This document shows, piece by piece, positions 44,238 to 53,309 of a stretch of 64,000 bases of DNA (the stretch's first letter is position 1; every line of letters starts with the position of its first letter). The stretch is from positions 19,082 to 83,081 of the forward strand of contig JAQWOH010000089.1 in the NCBI GenBank assembly GCA_029245955.1, given 5' to 3'. The notes under the pieces are model-generated. The model was not told where the DNA came from, did not search any database, and worked only from the letters and a program-made list of their open reading frames with translations. A program made the position numbers and the translations under genes. This DNA comes from Fuerstiella sp. Its GTDB lineage: Bacteria > Planctomycetota > Planctomycetia > Planctomycetales > Planctomycetaceae.

Positions 44238-46013
44238 ATGGCATTCTCACGCGGAATCTGCGGATTTTTCCTGACGGGCCTTCTGTTCATCGGCCAACTG
44301 GTGTTCGCCGACGGCCCCAACGAAACGTTGGTCGAACGAGAGCGGCGACGTGTCCAGACGATCGCGAGAATCGCTCCGTCCGTCGTCTGTGTAATGCCAC
44401 CTGGCGGTCAGGGTGGCGGGTCCGGAGTGTTGGTCTCTGCGGACGGATATGCCATCAGTAACTACCACGTGACGTCCGGTTGCGGCAATTTCATGAAGTG
44501 CGGGCTGAACGATGGGAAACTTTACGACGCCGTGATCGTTGGGGTCGACCCGACAGGCGACATTGCGCTGATCAAACTGCTCGGCCGGGAAGACTTTCCC
44601 TTCTGCACACCCGGCGACAGTGATCAGGTTCAGTCCGGCGACGAGGTTCTGGCGCTGGGGAATCCCTTTCTGCTGGCGTCTGATTTTACACCGACCGTCA
44701 CATACGGCATCGTCAGCGGCATTCACCGCTATCAGTATCCAGCCGGAACATTCCTCGAATACACAGACTGCATTCAGATTGATGCTTCGATCAATCCGGG
44801 CAATTCGGGTGGTCCGTTATTTGATATTGATGGTCGATGGATCGGTATCAACGGGCGAGCATCCTTTGAAAAACGCGGGCGGATCAATTCAGGTGCGGCG
44901 TACGCGATTTCCGTCAGACAGATTTTGTTGTTTATTGACCATTTGAAGTCGGGGCGAATTGTCGATCATGGCAGAACAGATTTTACGGTCGGCACGGCAG
45001 CGGACGGACTGGTGGCAGTACAGGAAGTATCCGAAATATCTGAAGCCTGGCGGCGTGGGCTGCGACCGGGAGACGAGTTAGTGTCCTTCGGTAGTCGTGC
45101 ACTCACCAGCGCAAACGATTTCAAGACGATTTTGGGAATATTTCCGGCGGGAATCCGTGTGCCTTTGACGTTTCGTAATCCTGAGGGCGCGCATAAAACT
45201 ACAGTTCGGCTGTTACCGTTACATGGTTTCGACGCCGCGCCGCAGCTGCCGGAAGAACGAAAACCGAAGAAACGTCCTGGGGGGCCGGAACCTGACGGAC
45301 AGCCTGATTCGCCGCACCAGGCAGAGGCACCAGTGATTCCGGAGCAGTACACTCACCTGTTCAAAGAGAAAAAATCGTTTACGAATTACTACTTCAATCA
45401 ACTGCATCGCGACCGTCTGCTCAACCCGCTGCGGCACTCACTTGCCGAAACTGAATCGAATAAAACGGCAACATGGTCCATTTCATGGAAGTTATCAGAC
45501 GACAGGGTGACTGGTGACCTGATCGTTGGAACCGAAGGTGCCGGATTGCGGACGGAGAAAAATAACTCGTATCAGCCGGTCAATGACCAGCAACCGTCAA
45601 ACGAATCAGCCGATCTGTGGGGAGTGCTGTCTGCGGCGCTGCAGTGGCATCGACTGTTTCAGTCGGATCCGGATCTGTTTTCGGAAGTCGTGTATATCGG
45701 AACTGAATTGCTGGCTCCGTCCGGTCGACCCGTGGAGACGGTTTTTATTCAGGACGGCGCGGTTGAATCGCGGTGGTACTTTAACGATGAGTCGCCGTTG
45801 CCGGTTGGTGTAGACGTTACAATGAGTGCCGGACACGACGAGGCTCGAATCCGCTTTGACGGCTGGCAGAATAACGTTGTTCCTTCGCCAGCCCGAATCG
45901 GCGTTGTTGATCCGGAAACCGAACAGCTCCGGTGGCTGACGGTTGAAGCGTTCGACGTGAAACCACGTGCCACAAATGACAACGCCGGTAACCAGGAATC
46001 AGCGGTACCATGA
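44238..46013 (+). CDS. Secreted trypsin-like (S1C/DegP-type) serine protease with PDZ domain
   Basis: A 591-residue protein with signal peptide GFFLTGLLFIGQLVFAD. The catalytic triad is complete: H77 in SNYHVTSG, D108 in GDIALIK, and S190 in NPGNSGGPL. A PDZ domain follows at about 250-325 (RRGLRPGDELVSFGS). The last 250 residues are of unknown fold with a Pro/Lys-rich link (ERKPKKRPGGPEPDG). It is the active partner of the pseudo-protease encoded next; their genes overlap by ATGA. Confidence 0.9.
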   Translation: MAFSRGICGFFLTGLLFIGQLVFADGPNETLVERERRRVQTIARIAPSVVCVMPPGGQGGGSGVLVSADGYAISNYHVTSGCGNFMKCGLNDGKLYDAVIVGVDPTGDIALIKLLGREDFPFCTPGDSDQVQSGDEVLALGNPFLLASDFTPTVTYGIVSGIHRYQYPAGTFLEYTDCIQIDASINPGNSGGPLFDIDGRWIGINGRASFEKRGRINSGAAYAISVRQILLFIDHLKSGRIVDHGRTDFTVGTAADGLVAVQEVSEISEAWRRGLRPGDELVSFGSRALTSANDFKTILGIFPAGIRVPLTFRNPEGAHKTTVRLLPLHGFDAAPQLPEERKPKKRPGGPEPDGQPDSPHQAEAPVIPEQYTHLFKEKKSFTNYYFNQLHRDRLLNPLRHSLAETESNKTATWSISWKLSDDRVTGDLIVGTEGAGLRTEKNNSYQPVNDQQPSNESADLWGVLSAALQWHRLFQSDPDLFSEVVYIGTELLAPSGRPVETVFIQDGAVESRWYFNDESPLPVGVDVTMSAGHDEARIRFDGWQNNVVPSPARIGVVDPETEQLRWLTVEAFDVKPRATNDNAGNQESAVP

Positions 46014-47047
46014 ACACTCGAGTTATAGTGAAGGTCGTCGTCTGTGCGTTGTTACTGCGCTGCGGGCGTGCCGACGCGATTGTCGCCTCGGTTCCGGACG
46101 CTGAGTATCTGGCTGTCAGGGCAGGGCAACAGGTTGTCGTGAAGTTGTTTGGCGCTGGTGTCGGCACACTCGACTCCTACGGCTCTGGTGTTCTGATTTC
46201 CAAAGAGGGGCATGTTCTCACGGTATGGAATCATCTGGTTAACACGGGGTTTCTGACGGCTGTCGTGCCGGACGGCCGGCGATTTCGGGTGAACGTGGTC
46301 GGTACAAACCTGGAACACGACGTGGCGGTCCTGAAACTGGAGACCGATGATGATGAAACCTTTGATTTTGTAGACTGGAAGGCGACAGCTGACGTGTTGC
46401 CCGGAGAATCCGTGCTGGCATTCAGCAACATGTTTCATGTGGCGACCGGCAATGAGCCGGTTTCTGTCGTACATGGTGTTGTGGCCTGTACCGTATCGCT
46501 TGATGCCGGACTGGGGCGCTGGATATTTCCGGTCAAGAATCCAGTCTATGTGCTGGATGCGATTACCAACAATTCCGGCGCGGCGGGCGGATTGCTGACG
46601 TCTTCAGCCGGAGTACCGATTGGGATGCTGGGACGCGAAATCCGACATCGCGATACCGATATGTGGGTGAACTATGCCGTTCCGCTGAAAGGCCTTCAGC
46701 CGGTAATCGCTGCGATTCTTGACGGTCGCCGCTATAGCTCGAACACTTCCACGCAGGATCAAAAGTCTGTTCTGTCTGACCGTCAGCTGACTGCAGGTTT
46801 CGGAATCACTTTGCTGCCCAGCATCGTGGAAACGACACCAGCCTACATCGATCGAATTGTCACAGATTCTGTGGCCGATGTGGCCGGCCTGCGGCGAGGC
46901 GATCTGGTGCTGATGGTTGGCGACGATGTTGTTCGCTCCACCAGCGATCTGCGAGAACGGCTGAGTGGTTTTCGCAGGGGGCGGCCCATTGCGGTAACGG
47001 TGAATCGCAACGAAAAACTGGAAACGATTTCGCTGCGAGCACCGTAG
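46010..47047 (+). CDS. Trypsin-fold PDZ protein without catalytic serine (pseudo-protease)
   Basis: A 345-residue exported protein with the same order as a short DegP-type protease: signal peptide, trypsin fold (H75 in VWNHLVN, D104 in HDVAVLKL), PDZ at about 270-340 (VADVAGLRRGDLVLMVGDDV). At the nucleophile site the codons read NNSGAAGGLL, so A192 sits where the GNSGG serine should be. The bases (aat tcc ggc gcg gcg ggc) leave no doubt. It is therefore expected to bind but not cut. It may regulate or target the upstream protease, with which it overlaps by 4 bases. It ends the long same-strand block. Confidence 0.85.
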   Translation: MNTRVIVKVVVCALLLRCGRADAIVASVPDAEYLAVRAGQQVVVKLFGAGVGTLDSYGSGVLISKEGHVLTVWNHLVNTGFLTAVVPDGRRFRVNVVGTNLEHDVAVLKLETDDDETFDFVDWKATADVLPGESVLAFSNMFHVATGNEPVSVVHGVVACTVSLDAGLGRWIFPVKNPVYVLDAITNNSGAAGGLLTSSAGVPIGMLGREIRHRDTDMWVNYAVPLKGLQPVIAAILDGRRYSSNTSTQDQKSVLSDRQLTAGFGITLLPSIVETTPAYIDRIVTDSVADVAGLRRGDLVLMVGDDVVRSTSDLRERLSGFRRGRPIAVTVNRNEKLETISLRAP

Positions 47048-47142
47048 ATACGCCGACGGCAGTCACTGTATTGGGCAGGCCTTATCCGGACGAGTGCCGC
47101 AACGCGATGGGCCCCTGATGCGGAACTGGTGGTCGGCACTGC

Positions 47143-48417
47143 CTAACGACTGATGTCGTAGCACATCAGCACGTTTTGTTCTCGCAGGAACAGTTTACCG
47201 TTCGCGACGACAGGGTGCGACCAGCTCTTGCCTTCCTGATGGTCCGGCATGAAGTGCCCCCGCAATTGATAGCTGTCGGGCGTGGCTGCAATTGAAACCA
47301 GTTCTCCCGATTCGTAGCGGAACAGCAGGTGGTCGCCGACCATCGTGACGGCTGCTGAACCTTTGCCGACGCCTCGCATTTTGCCGCCCCAGACAACTTC
47401 TCCGGAACCGATTTTCAGACAGGTCGGCATTCCGTTATTGTGGCCATTGCCGCAGTAAAGGTAGTCACCCATTCGGATCATTCCCCCGTGATGGTTCTGC
47501 AGAATGCCTGGATTCAGAAAATATTCTTCGCTGGCAGTAAGTCCTGTGCCATCTTTTGTGACGTGCAGCAGGGCCGAACCAGTTCCGTACCCTGAAGAGC
47601 AGAATACGTAGTCGTCCATGATGACGGGGGTTGGAATGTTTGCCGTCTTATTGGCCACGCCAGCATACGTCCAGAGAATTGTGCCGTCGTCTGCGCTCAC
47701 ACTGACGATCCCGCGACCGGCCAGAGTAACATATTGTCTGACACCACAGGCTTCGCTGACAACAACAGATGAATATCCGGCACCGTCTTTTCCGTTTTCG
47801 CCTGAGAAGGACGGACTCGCCCAGATTTCTTTGCCAGTGAACCGATTTAATGCCACGATCAGTGCGTCATTGCCGCCGGGGGTGCAGATGACGTGATCGC
47901 CGTCGATAAGGGGGGATTCTGAGAAGCCCCAACCGCTCATCATCCGTCCGCCCCATTCTTCCGTGAAGTTTTTCGACCAGGTAATTTCTCCATCGGCACG
48001 ATTCAGACAGGCCACCTGTCCGTCTGAGCCGACGACATAAACATGATTTTCGGTCACGGAAGGGGTGCAGCGGGCACCATTAAAACCGTGTTTCGGCGAT
48101 TTCTCCGTGATTGCCGTCATCCAGACTTCAGTACCATCGGCTGCTCGCCGAGCGATGACTGACTGACCAGCACGCTTATTCCCTGTCGTATAAATTATTT
48201 CGTCAACCACTGCCACGCTCGAATATCCCTTGCCCAGTCCCTCGGTTCGCCAGAGCAGTTGCGGGGTCCCGTCTGTCCAGTCCAGGTCGACGTTGGTTTC
48301 GGCCGATCGTCCGTCGCGGTTGGGGCCGCGCCATTGAGGCCAGTCGGCGGACATTCCTTCGGCATTGATCATTAATGAAAGAGTGGCCAAAACGAGTATG
48401 GATCGCGTGCGTGGCAT
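47143..48417 (-). CDS. Secreted PQQ-binding-like beta-propeller repeat protein
   Basis: A 424-residue protein with signal peptide (SILVLATLSLMINAEGMSA) followed by DWPQWRGPNRDG, the planctomycete propeller hallmark. Blades carry G-x-x-x-W turns (DGTEVWMTAI, DGEITWSKNF, TGKEIWASPS, DGTILWTYAG). It is a paralogue of the gene at 1674-2909. It is convergent with the pseudo-protease gene and divergent from ispG. No dehydrogenase catalytic residues are evident. Confidence 0.85.
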   Translation of the reverse strand: MPRTRSILVLATLSLMINAEGMSADWPQWRGPNRDGRSAETNVDLDWTDGTPQLLWRTEGLGKGYSSVAVVDEIIYTTGNKRAGQSVIARRAADGTEVWMTAITEKSPKHGFNGARCTPSVTENHVYVVGSDGQVACLNRADGEITWSKNFTEEWGGRMMSGWGFSESPLIDGDHVICTPGGNDALIVALNRFTGKEIWASPSFSGENGKDGAGYSSVVVSEACGVRQYVTLAGRGIVSVSADDGTILWTYAGVANKTANIPTPVIMDDYVFCSSGYGTGSALLHVTKDGTGLTASEEYFLNPGILQNHHGGMIRMGDYLYCGNGHNNGMPTCLKIGSGEVVWGGKMRGVGKGSAAVTMVGDHLLFRYESGELVSIAATPDSYQLRGHFMPDHQEGKSWSHPVVANGKLFLREQNVLMCYDISR

Positions 48418-48747
48418 GTGATTCTCAGGGCGGGAAGAAGTCCAGAAGGCGGGTTACTGGCGGCTGAAATTCGATAGTATCCAGCAACGTTAGAAGCTGT
48501 TCAGAGACGAAACAAGACAGAGTCTGAACGAATGTCGGTCATTTTACGTTGCAGGTCGCGGAATCCACGGTTTGAGAAATTGGATGTCAGTAAAATCCGC
48601 CTTGTTCTGTTTCACGACTTCAGGATACTCAGCGTAAATCTGATTGTCGTATCAAGCCCCGCGCATCGGCACGATGCCCCGGTTGCCTGCGGTGTCCGGG
48701 CGTTAGCCCGCATCGGCTGGTGGGCCGTCCCGTGCCAGGAAAATACA
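48418..48747. other. Divergent intergenic region upstream of ispG
   Basis: This stretch holds the promoters of two divergent genes, but no clear -35/-10 pair was recognised. A frame continuous with ispG is open to 48532 (72 codons), yet the translation is Arg/Val/Cys-rich, unlike IspG, and has no ribosome site. Confidence 0.4.
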
Positions 48748-49896
48748 GTGACCATACAGCGAAATCCAACTCGGTCAGTTCGAATCGGCTCTGTCACCAT
48801 CGGTGATGGTGTGGCCATTGCGGTGCAGAGCATGACTGCAACGCGGACGCAGGATATTGATGCGACCGTGGCTCAGATTCGTAATCTTGTCGATGCCGGA
48901 GCAGACATTGTGCGTGTCGCCATCGATAGTCGGAAGGATGCAGAAGCTCTGATCGAAATTCGCAGTCAGGTCGAAGGTAATCTGTCTGTGGACCTTCAGG
49001 AGAACTATCGACTGGCCGAAGTGATTGCTCCTCATGTTGAGAAACTGCGATACAACCCCGGGCATCTGTACCACCACGAACGCGACAAGCCATGGGAAGA
49101 GAAGGTGCGATACATTGCGGATGTCGCGAAAGATAACGACTGTGCCCTTCGAGTTGGTGTAAACTGTGGATCCGTAGACCCGGACAAGAAGGCCAAATAT
49201 GCTGCAGACGATTCCATTTCGCCAATGCTGGAAAGTGCATGGGATCACTGCCGACTGCTGGATGATTACGAGTTCAATCGATACTGCGTCTCGTTAAAGG
49301 ATTCAGATCCGCAGCACGTGATCGAAGTCAACAGACGCTTTGCCCGGGAACGACCGGACGTTCCGCTGCATCTGGGAGTGACGGAAGCAGGAATGCCGCC
49401 GGAAGGCATCATCAAGACTCGTATTGCTTTTGAACAGCTGATCAGTCAGGGCATAGGCGACACGATTCGCGTATCGTTGACCGTACCCAATGATCGTAAA
49501 CCTGAAGAAATAGATGCCGGCCGAGGAATTCTGAACGACATTGCCAACGGTCGAGTGCGTTCGGTTGTGGATTATGGGCTGAAGACGTTGAATATTATCA
49601 GCTGCCCGAGTTGCTCACGCGTGGAAAACGAAGCCTTTGTCGACCTGGCACAACAGGTTCGTGAGATGACGGAGTATGCGGCCGATCATGCTGTCACGAT
49701 CGCTATCATGGGTTGCCGCGTGAATGGCCCCGGTGAAACTGACGATGCGGATCTGGGGCTCTGGTGTGGCCCCAATCACGTTAACCTGAAAAAAGGTCCG
49801 GAGACGATTGGCGCATTTTCTTACGACGACATTCTGCCCCGACTGAGGGTGGAGCTGGATGCGTTGATTGCGCAGCAGACCGGCGCCACGGTTTGA
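48748..49896 (+). CDS. ispG: (E)-4-hydroxy-3-methylbut-2-enyl-diphosphate synthase (IspG/GcpE)
   Basis: A 382-residue iron-sulfur enzyme of the MEP isoprenoid pathway, converting MEcPP to HMBPP. The GTG at 48748 has AGGA 8 bases upstream and gives the family start (TIQRNPTRSVRIGSVTIGDG). Cluster ligands are C286 and C289 in SCPSCSRVENE and C323 in MGCRVNGPGE, with the fourth ligand E330. The substrate-binding region includes AVQSMTATRTQD and IVRVAIDSRKDAEAL. It is the usual bacterial length, without the large plant-type insert. Confidence 0.95.
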   Translation: MTIQRNPTRSVRIGSVTIGDGVAIAVQSMTATRTQDIDATVAQIRNLVDAGADIVRVAIDSRKDAEALIEIRSQVEGNLSVDLQENYRLAEVIAPHVEKLRYNPGHLYHHERDKPWEEKVRYIADVAKDNDCALRVGVNCGSVDPDKKAKYAADDSISPMLESAWDHCRLLDDYEFNRYCVSLKDSDPQHVIEVNRRFARERPDVPLHLGVTEAGMPPEGIIKTRIAFEQLISQGIGDTIRVSLTVPNDRKPEEIDAGRGILNDIANGRVRSVVDYGLKTLNIISCPSCSRVENEAFVDLAQQVREMTEYAADHAVTIAIMGCRVNGPGETDDADLGLWCGPNHVNLKKGPETIGAFSYDDILPRLRVELDALIAQQTGATV

Positions 49897-49909
49897 GGAT
49901 TCCCGTAGA

Positions 49910-49935
49910 TCAGCCCGCTGACGTGAGCGGGCTGA
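49910..49935. terminator. Hairpin between convergent ispG and hydrolase genes
   Basis: TCAGCCCGCT and AGCGGGCTGA form a perfect 10-base GC-rich stem around a 6-base loop, 14 bases after the ispG stop. There is no T-tract, so it may act in both directions with Rho or as an mRNA 3' end structure. Confidence 0.55.
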
Positions 49936-49980
49936 CCCGGACAGTACACGCCGCTTCGTCAGCAATGCGATGACCGTGTC

Positions 49981-50703
49981 CTATTGCGTCAGCGACTTCG
50001 AAATCGCTGCGACCGCCTGCTTTGCCAATGCGCGAGATCCGTCCGGGGAAAAGTGCACGTTGGCCGGTCGCTGTATTTTTTTCAGCCTGCTGATGGCAAA
50101 GGAATACTGGTCATCGATCGTGATCCTGTTCTCGTCCATGATTCTTTTTGCGATGGCATTGTACTTCATGGAATCGCCAACAACCCGGCCTTTGCAGCCT
50201 GCCGGGACTGGCGTCGTTGAGCGCCAGATGAGTTTGGCGTCCGTGGTTTTCAGGACTGCAACAAGCTTGCGAAGATTAGCTTCATATTCGTCAGGTGGCA
50301 CCTGCTGGTGACTTCCGTCAGCATTTGGATCAGCAAGATTCTGTCCTTTCGGCCCCATGTACTTGAGGTCATGCAGGCCGAAGTTGAAGTGGATTACGTC
50401 CCACTTTCCGTCGCCCAGCCACTTTCTGATTTCGGCGACGCCTTTGGTCGTCGGCCCACAGTTGGTCAGAGGTCGGTGAACGTTGGCTTTGCCTGCGAGC
50501 AGTTCCCGGACAGGAACTGTGTAGCCGATTGAGATCGAATCACCGATCAGAAGTACTCGGGGAAGCCCGGGAGCATCTTCCACTTTCGCCATCGCCGGAT
50601 TCGGTTTGCGGGCGGGGGGCGTTTTCTTCTTTGCGTCGTCAGCCGTCACCGCTATTGGTGCGAACAGGATCAGGCCGGTAACGAGAGAAACAGAGTGAGT
50701 CAT
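49981..50703 (-). CDS. Secreted SGNH/GDSL-type hydrolase
   Basis: A 240-residue exported esterase-like protein. The ATG at 50703 has AGGAC upstream and begins a signal peptide (THSVSLVTGLILFAPIAVTA). Block I is VLLIGDSISIGY with the catalytic serine; block III reads FNFGLHDLK (GLHD in place of GxND); the last block NVHFSPDGSRALA holds the catalytic histidine. Such hydrolases are abundant in planctomycetes, acting on acetylated sugars or lipids. A Lys/Pro-rich stretch (DDAKKKTPPARKPNPAM) follows the signal peptide. Confidence 0.8.
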   Translation of the reverse strand: MTHSVSLVTGLILFAPIAVTADDAKKKTPPARKPNPAMAKVEDAPGLPRVLLIGDSISIGYTVPVRELLAGKANVHRPLTNCGPTTKGVAEIRKWLGDGKWDVIHFNFGLHDLKYMGPKGQNLADPNADGSHQQVPPDEYEANLRKLVAVLKTTDAKLIWRSTTPVPAGCKGRVVGDSMKYNAIAKRIMDENRITIDDQYSFAISRLKKIQRPANVHFSPDGSRALAKQAVAAISKSLTQ

Positions 50704-51038
50704 GATGTAAGTCCTGTGCGAACTTGCTGTTCGTTGAGTTGTCATGGTTCTGGAGCGTGCTGGGTTGCCTGTGGCCGTGCTCTGACCATCGAAGCGTAGT
50801 GCGGCACGTTGGACACATTAGAAACGAAACCGGTGCCCGATCCAACCATCCACTCGAGCTGAAGTTCGGCATTATCTGCAGGAAAACGGGCAAACTAAGG
50901 CGGTCCGTCATGCCTTTTCCGGCGTGGGTGGATGTTGATCCGTCGATGTGACGAAGTCGATATTGGGGCGCGGCCAGCTTCTTCTTATTCTTCGCGCGGG
51001 ATGCAAAGCAGACTCAGGTAGAGGCCAGGAGGGCCGGT

Positions 51039-51425
51039 ATGTCAGAAGTAGAAGTTCTGGAAATCGTCAGAAACAGCCTGAACGAACTGCTGCGCTGGGT
51101 GGGCTTCGGGACGTTGGCGGGTCTGACCGCTAAAGCCATCATGCCGGGACGAGATCCTGGTGGTGCGGTCGGCACGATGTTGATGGGGATCGGTGGCAGT
51201 GTCATCGGCTGCGGAGTTGTCCTGTTCTTCTGGCGTGAAGCGCAAATCGATCCCATCAGTGGCAAAGGCTTCGTTGCGGCTACGTTGGGAGCGTTCACAC
51301 TGTTGTTCTTCTACCGACTGCTGGCCGGCTCGTTTATCAACGAAGGTAGTGTGCACGACGACCGTCTGGCGCATCGCAGTCGACGTCGGAGTCGACGACG
51401 AAGAATAGTTGAAGACGTGATCTAG
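51039..51425 (+). CDS. GlsB/YeaQ/YmgE-type small membrane protein
   Basis: A 128-residue membrane protein with an excellent AGGAGGG ribosome site. Hydrophobic segments carry the Gly-rich pattern of transglycosylase-associated proteins: GFGTLAGLTAKAIMPGRDPG, then GGAVGTMLMGIGGSVIGCGV, then GFVAATLGAFTLLFFYR. The C-terminus is very basic (HRSRRRSRRRR). Family members are general stress membrane proteins of unknown mechanism. It has no evident partner. Confidence 0.75.
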   Translation: MSEVEVLEIVRNSLNELLRWVGFGTLAGLTAKAIMPGRDPGGAVGTMLMGIGGSVIGCGVVLFFWREAQIDPISGKGFVAATLGAFTLLFFYRLLAGSFINEGSVHDDRLAHRSRRRSRRRRIVEDVI

Positions 51426-51832
51426 CGCACGGCGAATTGGCTTCGCGACTGTTCCCGCTGCGTTCTTTCTCACCAGAATATGACAGCTACTGATCGCTGC
51501 ATCCATCAGCATTGACCCGGGGCTGCGTTGCTGCCGCCTGGCTGAAAATAATGCCGTCAAAACCTTGCTTTTCCATTCGGCGGGTGAGTGATCTGATCGC
51601 AGTCGTGCCTCAGTTTTGTGCACGAAAACAGTCTTTGTAAGCTGTGCCGGTCCATTGGTTGGTGTGCCGAGTGGCTTACTCGCGTCTTTCTGATGCCGGA
51701 ATCTTGCTGTCCGCCCAGCATACGGACAGGTGATTCTCTGTTGCCGGGCGTTATTCGACTGTCGGAAATTCCGTGACTGTCCGTCGCTCATGGAAGTTGG
51801 TCCGGGCAGTACACGCTCTTATTCCGGTATGT
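51426..51832. other. Long leader upstream of the nitrate operon
   Basis: This non-coding stretch precedes the sigma-54 promoter of the nitrate genes and would be the place for activator binding sites. A GTGCAC sequence lies near 51618-51623, about 215 bases upstream of the promoter, and a GTGCC...GGTGTGCC pair sits near 51640; both are too weak to call an NtrC-type site. No gene is supported here. Confidence 0.4.
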
Positions 51833-51848
51833 TTGGCACGCCGGTTGC
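51833..51848 (+). promoter_or_regulatory. Sigma-54 (-24/-12) promoter of the nitrate assimilation operon
   Basis: The sequence TTGGCACG-CCGG-TTGC matches the sigma-54 consensus TTGGCACG-N4-TTGC at all fixed positions, with GG and GC 10 bases apart. Predicted transcription start is near 51860, about 67 bases before the chosen ATG. The element is of the same form as that at 8699-8713, including TTGCG at the end, and both control nitrogen genes. Confidence 0.75.
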
Positions 51849-51926
51849 GTAGGTCGACGTTCATGGCGAGACACCCTACCAAAACGGAGTACACAGATGC
51901 GGCGGATGATCCGCCAGGAAGTCGTC

Positions 51927-53309
51927 ATGCAGGTCCGCAATCAGGCCACTCGAATTCAGCTGTTCAGTTTCTCAGGCCCTCAGATGCGAGCGTTCCACAT
52001 GTCGTGGTTCGCCTTTTTCTTGTGCTTCTTCGCGTGGTTCGGCATCGCACCGTTGATGAGAATTGTGCGGGAGGAAATGTCGCTTTCGAAGGAACAGGTT
52101 GGCTGGTGCATCATTGGATCCGTGTCCGCAACGGTCATCGCGCGACTTTTCGTCGGCTGGCTTTGTGACCGCATCGGCCCGCGCCTTGCCTATACGTGGC
52201 TGCTGCTGATTGGGTCGATCCCTGTCATGGCGATTGGATTCGCGACGAATTACACGTCTTTTCTGTTCGCCCGTGTGGCGATCGGTGTGATCGGAGCGGC
52301 GTTCGTGATCACCCAGTATCACATGTCAATCATGTTCGCTCCGAACTGTGTTGGCACAGCTAACGCGACCACGGCCGGCTGGGGCAATCTTGGCGGTGGC
52401 GTAACGCAACTGGTAATGCCATTGGTCTTTGCATTCTTCGTGGGGACTCTGGGGTACAGTACTGCGGTTTCGTGGCGCGTAACGATGATCGCGGCGGGGC
52501 TGGTGTGTGCGGTTATGGGGATCGTCTATTGCTTTCTGACGCAGGATGCACCAGACGGCAACTTCAGCGACCTTCGAGCTGCGGGCGCGATTCCGGAAAA
52601 GAAGACTGTGAAAGGATCGTTTCTTTCCGCCTGCAGAGACCATCGAGTGTGGGTGTTATTCCTGATTTATGGAGCGAGCTTCGGGCTTGAGTTGACGATC
52701 AACAATGTGGCTACTCTCTATTTTCTGGACTACTTCTCTTACTTCCAGGACATGGACATGATGCAGGCGATCCGAGTGGCCGGAGTGCTCGCCGGCCTGT
52801 TCGGGCTGATGAGTGTCTTCGCCAGAACGCTGGGTGGTGTCTTCGCCGATCGATGTGGCAAAAAATGGGGTCTGTCGGGGCGGATCAAGTGCCTGTTTGT
52901 TGTGCTGTTCTGTGAAGGACTGTCGTTGATGCTGTTCTCACGGATGAACGTGCTGTTGACGGCCGTGCCGGCACTGATGCTGTTCAGTCTGTTCGTGAAA
53001 ATGGCACAGGGGGCAACGTTTTCCGTGGTGCCATTTATTAACAAACGTGCCCTGGGTTCGGTCGCCGGCATTGTCGGAGCCGGCGGAAACGCGGGCGCCG
53101 TGGCGGCCGGGTTTCTGTTCAAGGCAGAGGCGATGTCGTGGCCTACAGCGTTGTTCGTGCTGGGCGCACTGGTGACATGTTGTTCTTTCCTTAGTTTTGC
53201 CGTCAATTTCAGTGAGGCGGCTGAAACCGAAGCGCGTTCCGCAACGCTGAACGCTCTCGGAGAACGCAGGCGAACCGTGAATCTTGCAGGTGCTGAGGTG
53301 GTTGGATGA
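51927..53309 (+). CDS. Nitrate/nitrite transporter (NarK/NasA family MFS)
   Basis: A 460-residue 12-TM transporter. The ATG at 51927 has AGGA 9 bases upstream; a start at 51897 would add 10 residues. The two nitrate signature motifs are seen: GWGNLGGGVTQLVMP in TM5 and GAGGNAGAVAAGFLF in TM11. MFS motif A appears as GWLCDRIGPRLAY. It is first in the operon, before the NirBD-type reductase, whose ATG overlaps its stop by 4 bases. It imports nitrate (perhaps nitrite) for assimilation. Confidence 0.92.
   Translation: MQVRNQATRIQLFSFSGPQMRAFHMSWFAFFLCFFAWFGIAPLMRIVREEMSLSKEQVGWCIIGSVSATVIARLFVGWLCDRIGPRLAYTWLLLIGSIPVMAIGFATNYTSFLFARVAIGVIGAAFVITQYHMSIMFAPNCVGTANATTAGWGNLGGGVTQLVMPLVFAFFVGTLGYSTAVSWRVTMIAAGLVCAVMGIVYCFLTQDAPDGNFSDLRAAGAIPEKKTVKGSFLSACRDHRVWVLFLIYGASFGLELTINNVATLYFLDYFSYFQDMDMMQAIRVAGVLAGLFGLMSVFARTLGGVFADRCGKKWGLSGRIKCLFVVLFCEGLSLMLFSRMNVLLTAVPALMLFSLFVKMAQGATFSVVPFINKRALGSVAGIVGAGGNAGAVAAGFLFKAEAMSWPTALFVLGALVTCCSFLSFAVNFSEAAETEARSATLNALGERRRTVNLAGAEVVG

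Noticed and set aside
48532..48747. 72-codon in-frame extension upstream of ispG
   Set aside because: IspG families begin at the GTG at 48748 with AGGA upstream; the extension is Arg/Cys-rich and unlike any IspG.
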